Shown one piece after another: positions 14,227 through 17,589 of a DNA stretch of 17,589 bases; within the stretch, counting starts at the first letter, position 1, and each line of letters opens with the position of its first letter. This DNA is from an uncultured Ruminococcus sp. (lineage in GTDB: Bacteria > Bacillota > Clostridia > Oscillospirales > Acutalibacteraceae), in the NCBI GenBank assembly GCA_902766585.1, contig CACXDV010000165.1, forward strand, positions 1 through 17,589, in the 5' to 3' direction. The position numbers were made by a program, and so were the translations under genes. The notes under the pieces were generated by a model, which worked only from the letters and a program-made list of their open reading frames with translations, was not told the DNA's origin and did not search any database.

Positions 14227-17200
14227 GGATAAAAGTATAAAAAGAGTTCTCGTTATCGGCTCAGGACCTATCGTTATCGGTCAGGCAGCGGAGTTTGACT
14301 ATGCAGGAACACAGGCCTGCCGTGCTCTTAAGGAAGAGGGACTTGAGGTAATTCTTGTAAATTCAAACCCTGCTACGATAATGACTGATAAGGCTATGGC
14401 TGATAAGGTATATATCGAACCGCTTACCCTTGAAACAGTAAAGAGAATTATTATAAAGGAACAGCCCGACAGCCTTCTTTCCACACTCGGCGGTCAGACA
14501 GGTCTTACGCTTTCAATGCAGCTTGCAAAGGAGGGCTTCCTTAAAAAGCATAATGTAAAGCTTCTCGGCGCTAATCCTGAGACTATCGACAAGGCAGAGG
14601 ACAGACAGATGTTCAAGGATACAATGGAGAGCATCGGTCAGCCTGTAATTCCTTCGCTTGTTGTAAATGATGTTGAATCAGCAGTAGATTTTGCTTCTGA
14701 GATAGGCTATCCCGTTATCATCCGTCCCGCGTTCACACTTGGCGGAACAGGCGGCGGAATCGTAAATAATGAGGATGAGTTAAGAGAAATTACAGCAAAC
14801 GGTCTGGAGCTTTCTCCTATCACTCAGGTGCTTGTTGAAAAATGTATAGCAGGCTGGAAGGAGATCGAATTTGAGGTAATGCGTGATAAGATGGGTAATG
14901 TTATCACCGTCTGCTCAATGGAAAACTTCGATCCCGTCGGCGTTCATACAGGAGACAGTATCGTTATCGCTCCTACGGTGACTCTTGCCGATAAGGAATA
15001 TCAGATGCTCAGAAGCGCTGCGCTTAACATCATATCCGCGCTTGGCGTAGAGGGCGGATGTAACTGCCAGTTTGCGCTTGAGCCTGAAAGCTTCAATTAT
15101 GCGGTGATCGAGGTAAATCCCAGAGTTTCACGTTCATCAGCGCTTGCTTCAAAGGCTACCGGCTATCCGATAGCAAAGGTTGCCGCAAAGCTTGCTATCG
15201 GCTATACGCTCAATGAAATAAAGAATGCCGTAACGGGTACGACCTATGCCTGCTTTGAGCCGGCGCTCGACTATGTAGTAGTAAAGTTCCCGAAATGGCC
15301 CTTTGATAAATTTGTTTATGCAAAACGTACACTCGGTACTCAGATGAAGGCAACAGGCGAGGTAATGTCAATTGCCCCGACCTTTGAGCAGGCTATTATG
15401 AAGGCAGTAAGAGGAGCCGAGATATCACATGATACAATGTCCTCTCCCAAGTTCATGGAGATGAGTACAGAGGATATCCGCGCAAAGCTCAGCGTATGCG
15501 ATGACGAGCGTTCCTTCTGTGTTTATGAGGCTCTGAGAAGAGGCATTACTGTAGATGAGATACACGCAATAACACTGATCGACGAATGGTTCCTTGAAAA
15601 GCTCCTTAAGCTTGTACGCTGTGAGGATGAGCTTAAAAAGGGTGAGCTTAATGATGAGCTTTACCGCAAGGCAAAGCTTTTGGGCTTCCTCGACAGAACA
15701 ATAGAAAAGCTTACGGGCAAAAAGGTAGAAGATCCGATGGTGCCCGTATATAAGATGGTTGATACCTGCGCTGCCGAATTTAAGGCTGAAACGCCCTATT
15801 TCTATTCGACCTTTGATAAGGACAATGAGGCAGAGGCATTTATCAAGGAACAGAATTCCGACAGAAAGACCATTATAGTTTTCGGTTCAGGTCCTATCCG
15901 TATCGGACAGGGTATCGAATTTGACTATGCCTCAGTTCATTGTGTATGGGCGCTCAAGAAGGCAGGCTATGATGTTGTCATCGTAAACAATAACCCCGAG
16001 ACCGTTTCCACTGATTTTGATACGGCAGACAGACTTTATTTCGAGCCTCTTACAAATGAGGACGTAATGGGTATCATAAAGACCGAAAAGCCCTATGGCG
16101 TAGTTGTTGCCTTCGGAGGACAGACGGCTATAAAGCTTACAAAATTCCTCAGTGAAAGCGGAGTTAATATTCTCGGAACCTCAGCGGACAGCATTGATAT
16201 GGCTGAGGACAGAGAGCGCTTTGATGAACTGCTTGAGCTTCATCATGTTAAGCGTCCGGAGGGCTTTACGGTAATGACGACCGATGAAGCGCTTGATGTT
16301 GCCGAGAGGATAGGCTATCCCGTTCTCATGCGTCCGAGCTATGTGCTTGGCGGACAGAATATGATAATAGCCTTCAATGAAGCTGATATCAGGGAGTATA
16401 TGGCGATAATCCTTGCTCAGAATATTGAGAATCCTATACTTATTGACAAATATCTTTCAGGTACAGAGCTTGAAGTAGATGCTATCTGCGACGGCGAGGA
16501 AATTCTTATACCCGGTATCATGCAGCACGTTGAGAGAGCAGGCATACATTCAGGTGACTCTATTGCTGTATATCCCGCATGGAATATCAGCGATGAAATG
16601 ACTCAGAATATTATCACGACCTCAAAGAATTTAGCAGTTTCACTTAAAACAAAGGGACTTGTAAATATTCAGTATCTTATTTACGAGGGAAAGCTTTATG
16701 TAATTGAAGTAAATCCCCGTTCTTCAAGAACTATTCCGTATATCAGCAAGGTAACAGGTGTACCTATGGTAGACCTTGCAACAAGAGCGATGCTTGGTGA
16801 GAAGCTTGCCGATATGGGCTATGGAACAGGTCTTTATAAGCGTTCACCCTATATTGCGGTCAAGGTTCCGGTATTCTCATTTGAGAAGCTTATCAATGTT
16901 GATAACCAGCTCGGTCCGGAGATGAAATCCACAGGTGAAGTACTCGGTATTGCAAATACTCTTGAAGAGGCGCTTTATAAGGGACTTATTGCTGCCGGCT
17001 ATAAGATGAAGAAGCACGGCGGAGTATTCATTACCGTTCGTAATCCCGATAAGAATGAGATAGGCGCGGTTGCGAAGAAGTATAATGAGCTTGGCTTTAC
17101 TCTTTATGCTACAAAGGGTACGGCAAGAACTATCCGCGATTATGGTCTTGATGTTATCGAGGTCGATAAGATACATGAAAATGAGAAGGAGAATACACTT

Positions 17201-17589
17201 TCACTTATCGAAAGCGGTAAGATAAATTATGTTATTTCAACCTCCTCAAAGGGACGTATACCTACCCGTGACAGCGTTAAGATAAGAAGAAAGACAGTTG
17301 AAAGGAACATTCCCTGTCTTACGTCAATTGATACGGCAAATGCTCTTGCGGATTCATTAAAGAGCCGTTACAGCGAATACAGCACTGAGCTTGTCGATAT
17401 CAATGACATGAGAACCGAAAAGTTACGTCTGAGATTCACAAAGATGCAGGGTACGGGAAATGACTATATCTATTTCAACTGCTTCGACCAGAATATCAAT
17501 AACCCCGAAGGACTTGCAGTTCGTTTCAGTGACAGACATTACGGGATCGGCGGTGACGGCGTAATACTTATTTGTCCGTCCGAGGTCGC
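14219..17589 (+). CDS. carB: Carbamoyl-phosphate synthase large subunit fused in frame to diaminopimelate epimerase (3' end outside window)
   Basis: The ATG at 14219 follows GGAGG (14205-14209) by 9 nt and overlaps carA. Residues 1 to about 1063 are a full-length CarB, which uses two ATP and bicarbonate to make carbamoyl phosphate from CarA-derived ammonia. Two homologous synthetase halves are visible, starting with SGPIVIGQAAEFDYAG near residue 20 and SGPIRIGQGIEFDYAS near 560, each followed by an ATP-grasp domain. The MGS-like allosteric domain begins near 934 (GGVFITVRNPDK) and ends with RRKTVERNIPCLTSIDTANA. The frame then continues without a stop through a short linker into LRFTKMQGTGNDYIYFN and SDRHYGIGGDGVILI, the start of DapF. 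The window ends after residue 1123, with the frame still open. A CarB-DapF fusion is seen directly; whether the DapF part is complete and active cannot be judged here, because its catalytic cysteines lie beyond the edge. Confidence 0.93.
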   Translation, partial: MPKDKSIKRVLVIGSGPIVIGQAAEFDYAGTQACRALKEEGLEVILVNSNPATIMTDKAMADKVYIEPLTLETVKRIIIKEQPDSLLSTLGGQTGLTLSMQLAKEGFLKKHNVKLLGANPETIDKAEDRQMFKDTMESIGQPVIPSLVVNDVESAVDFASEIGYPVIIRPAFTLGGTGGGIVNNEDELREITANGLELSPITQVLVEKCIAGWKEIEFEVMRDKMGNVITVCSMENFDPVGVHTGDSIVIAPTVTLADKEYQMLRSAALNIISALGVEGGCNCQFALEPESFNYAVIEVNPRVSRSSALASKATGYPIAKVAAKLAIGYTLNEIKNAVTGTTYACFEPALDYVVVKFPKWPFDKFVYAKRTLGTQMKATGEVMSIAPTFEQAIMKAVRGAEISHDTMSSPKFMEMSTEDIRAKLSVCDDERSFCVYEALRRGITVDEIHAITLIDEWFLEKLLKLVRCEDELKKGELNDELYRKAKLLGFLDRTIEKLTGKKVEDPMVPVYKMVDTCAAEFKAETPYFYSTFDKDNEAEAFIKEQNSDRKTIIVFGSGPIRIGQGIEFDYASVHCVWALKKAGYDVVIVNNNPETVSTDFDTADRLYFEPLTNEDVMGIIKTEKPYGVVVAFGGQTAIKLTKFLSESGVNILGTSADSIDMAEDRERFDELLELHHVKRPEGFTVMTTDEALDVAERIGYPVLMRPSYVLGGQNMIIAFNEADIREYMAIILAQNIENPILIDKYLSGTELEVDAICDGEEILIPGIMQHVERAGIHSGDSIAVYPAWNISDEMTQNIITTSKNLAVSLKTKGLVNIQYLIYEGKLYVIEVNPRSSRTIPYISKVTGVPMVDLATRAMLGEKLADMGYGTGLYKRSPYIAVKVPVFSFEKLINVDNQLGPEMKSTGEVLGIANTLEEALYKGLIAAGYKMKKHGGVFITVRNPDKNEIGAVAKKYNELGFTLYATKGTARTIRDYGLDVIEVDKIHENEKENTLSLIESGKINYVISTSSKGRIPTRDSVKIRRKTVERNIPCLTSIDTANALADSLKSRYSEYSTELVDINDMRTEKLRLRFTKMQGTGNDYIYFNCFDQNINNPEGLAVRFSDRHYGIGGDGVILICPSEV
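17432..17589 (+). other. dapF: DapF (diaminopimelate epimerase) N-terminal segment within the carB reading frame
   Basis: Residues 1072-1123 of the fusion. RFTKMQGTGNDY matches the DapF N-terminus, with the substrate-contacting asparagine at N1081, and DRHYGIGGDGVILI matches its second conserved block. The usual DapF initiator methionine position holds CTG (17429-17431). The nearest upstream in-frame ATG (17408) and the internal ATG (17444) have no ribosome-binding site. DapF converts L,L- to meso-diaminopimelate for lysine and peptidoglycan. The domain is truncated by the window edge. Confidence 0.88.

Noticed and set aside
14219..17401. Internal repeat within carB as a recent duplication
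   Set aside because: The two similar halves are the ancient duplication present in all CarB proteins.

Overview
The window reads as a chromosome segment from a Gram-positive anaerobe of the Clostridia, most likely a Ruminococcus-like member of the Oscillospiraceae. Support for this: strong GGAGG ribosome-binding sites, a dgt-dnaG-rpoD cluster, acetate kinase next to TmcAL, and an ANTAR regulator beside carAB. All genes are on the + strand. Most of the sequence is housekeeping DNA of moderate GC; the main exception is the AT-rich block at about 267-2584. The genus is an inference from protein character, not from a marker gene.

Layout. 1-257: 3' end of an RlmI-type rRNA methyltransferase. 267-2584: an apparent insertion carrying one 731-residue PD-(D/E)XK nuclease-like gene. 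It is bounded by two near-identical 60-bp copies (58/60) of a strong promoter; the second copy drives rpmE (ribosomal protein L31). 2955-8629: yigZ, dgt, dnaG, rpoD and then a second, full-length but diverged sigma-70 paralogue, closely spaced. 8720-11203: ackA and tmcAL, separated by a long inverted repeat. 11273-12202: an unassigned protein resembling the DUF4380/galactose-mutarotase-like fold, with its own promoter and terminator. 12352-17589: a promoter, a leader, an ANTAR-domain regulator with a degenerate receiver, a terminator-like hairpin, then carA and carB overlapping by 8 nt.

How the parts fit. The dgt-dnaG-rpoD group joins dNTP control, replication priming and basal transcription. 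AckA makes ATP and acetate, and TmcAL spends both on tRNA-Met modification. CarA and CarB form carbamoyl phosphate synthetase, and the ANTAR protein upstream is a plausible antiterminator for it.

Most notable points: (1) the carB frame runs without a stop into the N-terminal part of diaminopimelate epimerase (DapF), giving a CarB-DapF fusion that is open at the window edge; (2) the tandem RpoD paralogue keeps the core-binding signature but has lost promoter-reading residues; (3) the nuclease gene sits between copies of a ribosomal-protein promoter. No rRNA, tRNA, CRISPR array, transposase or integrase was recognised.
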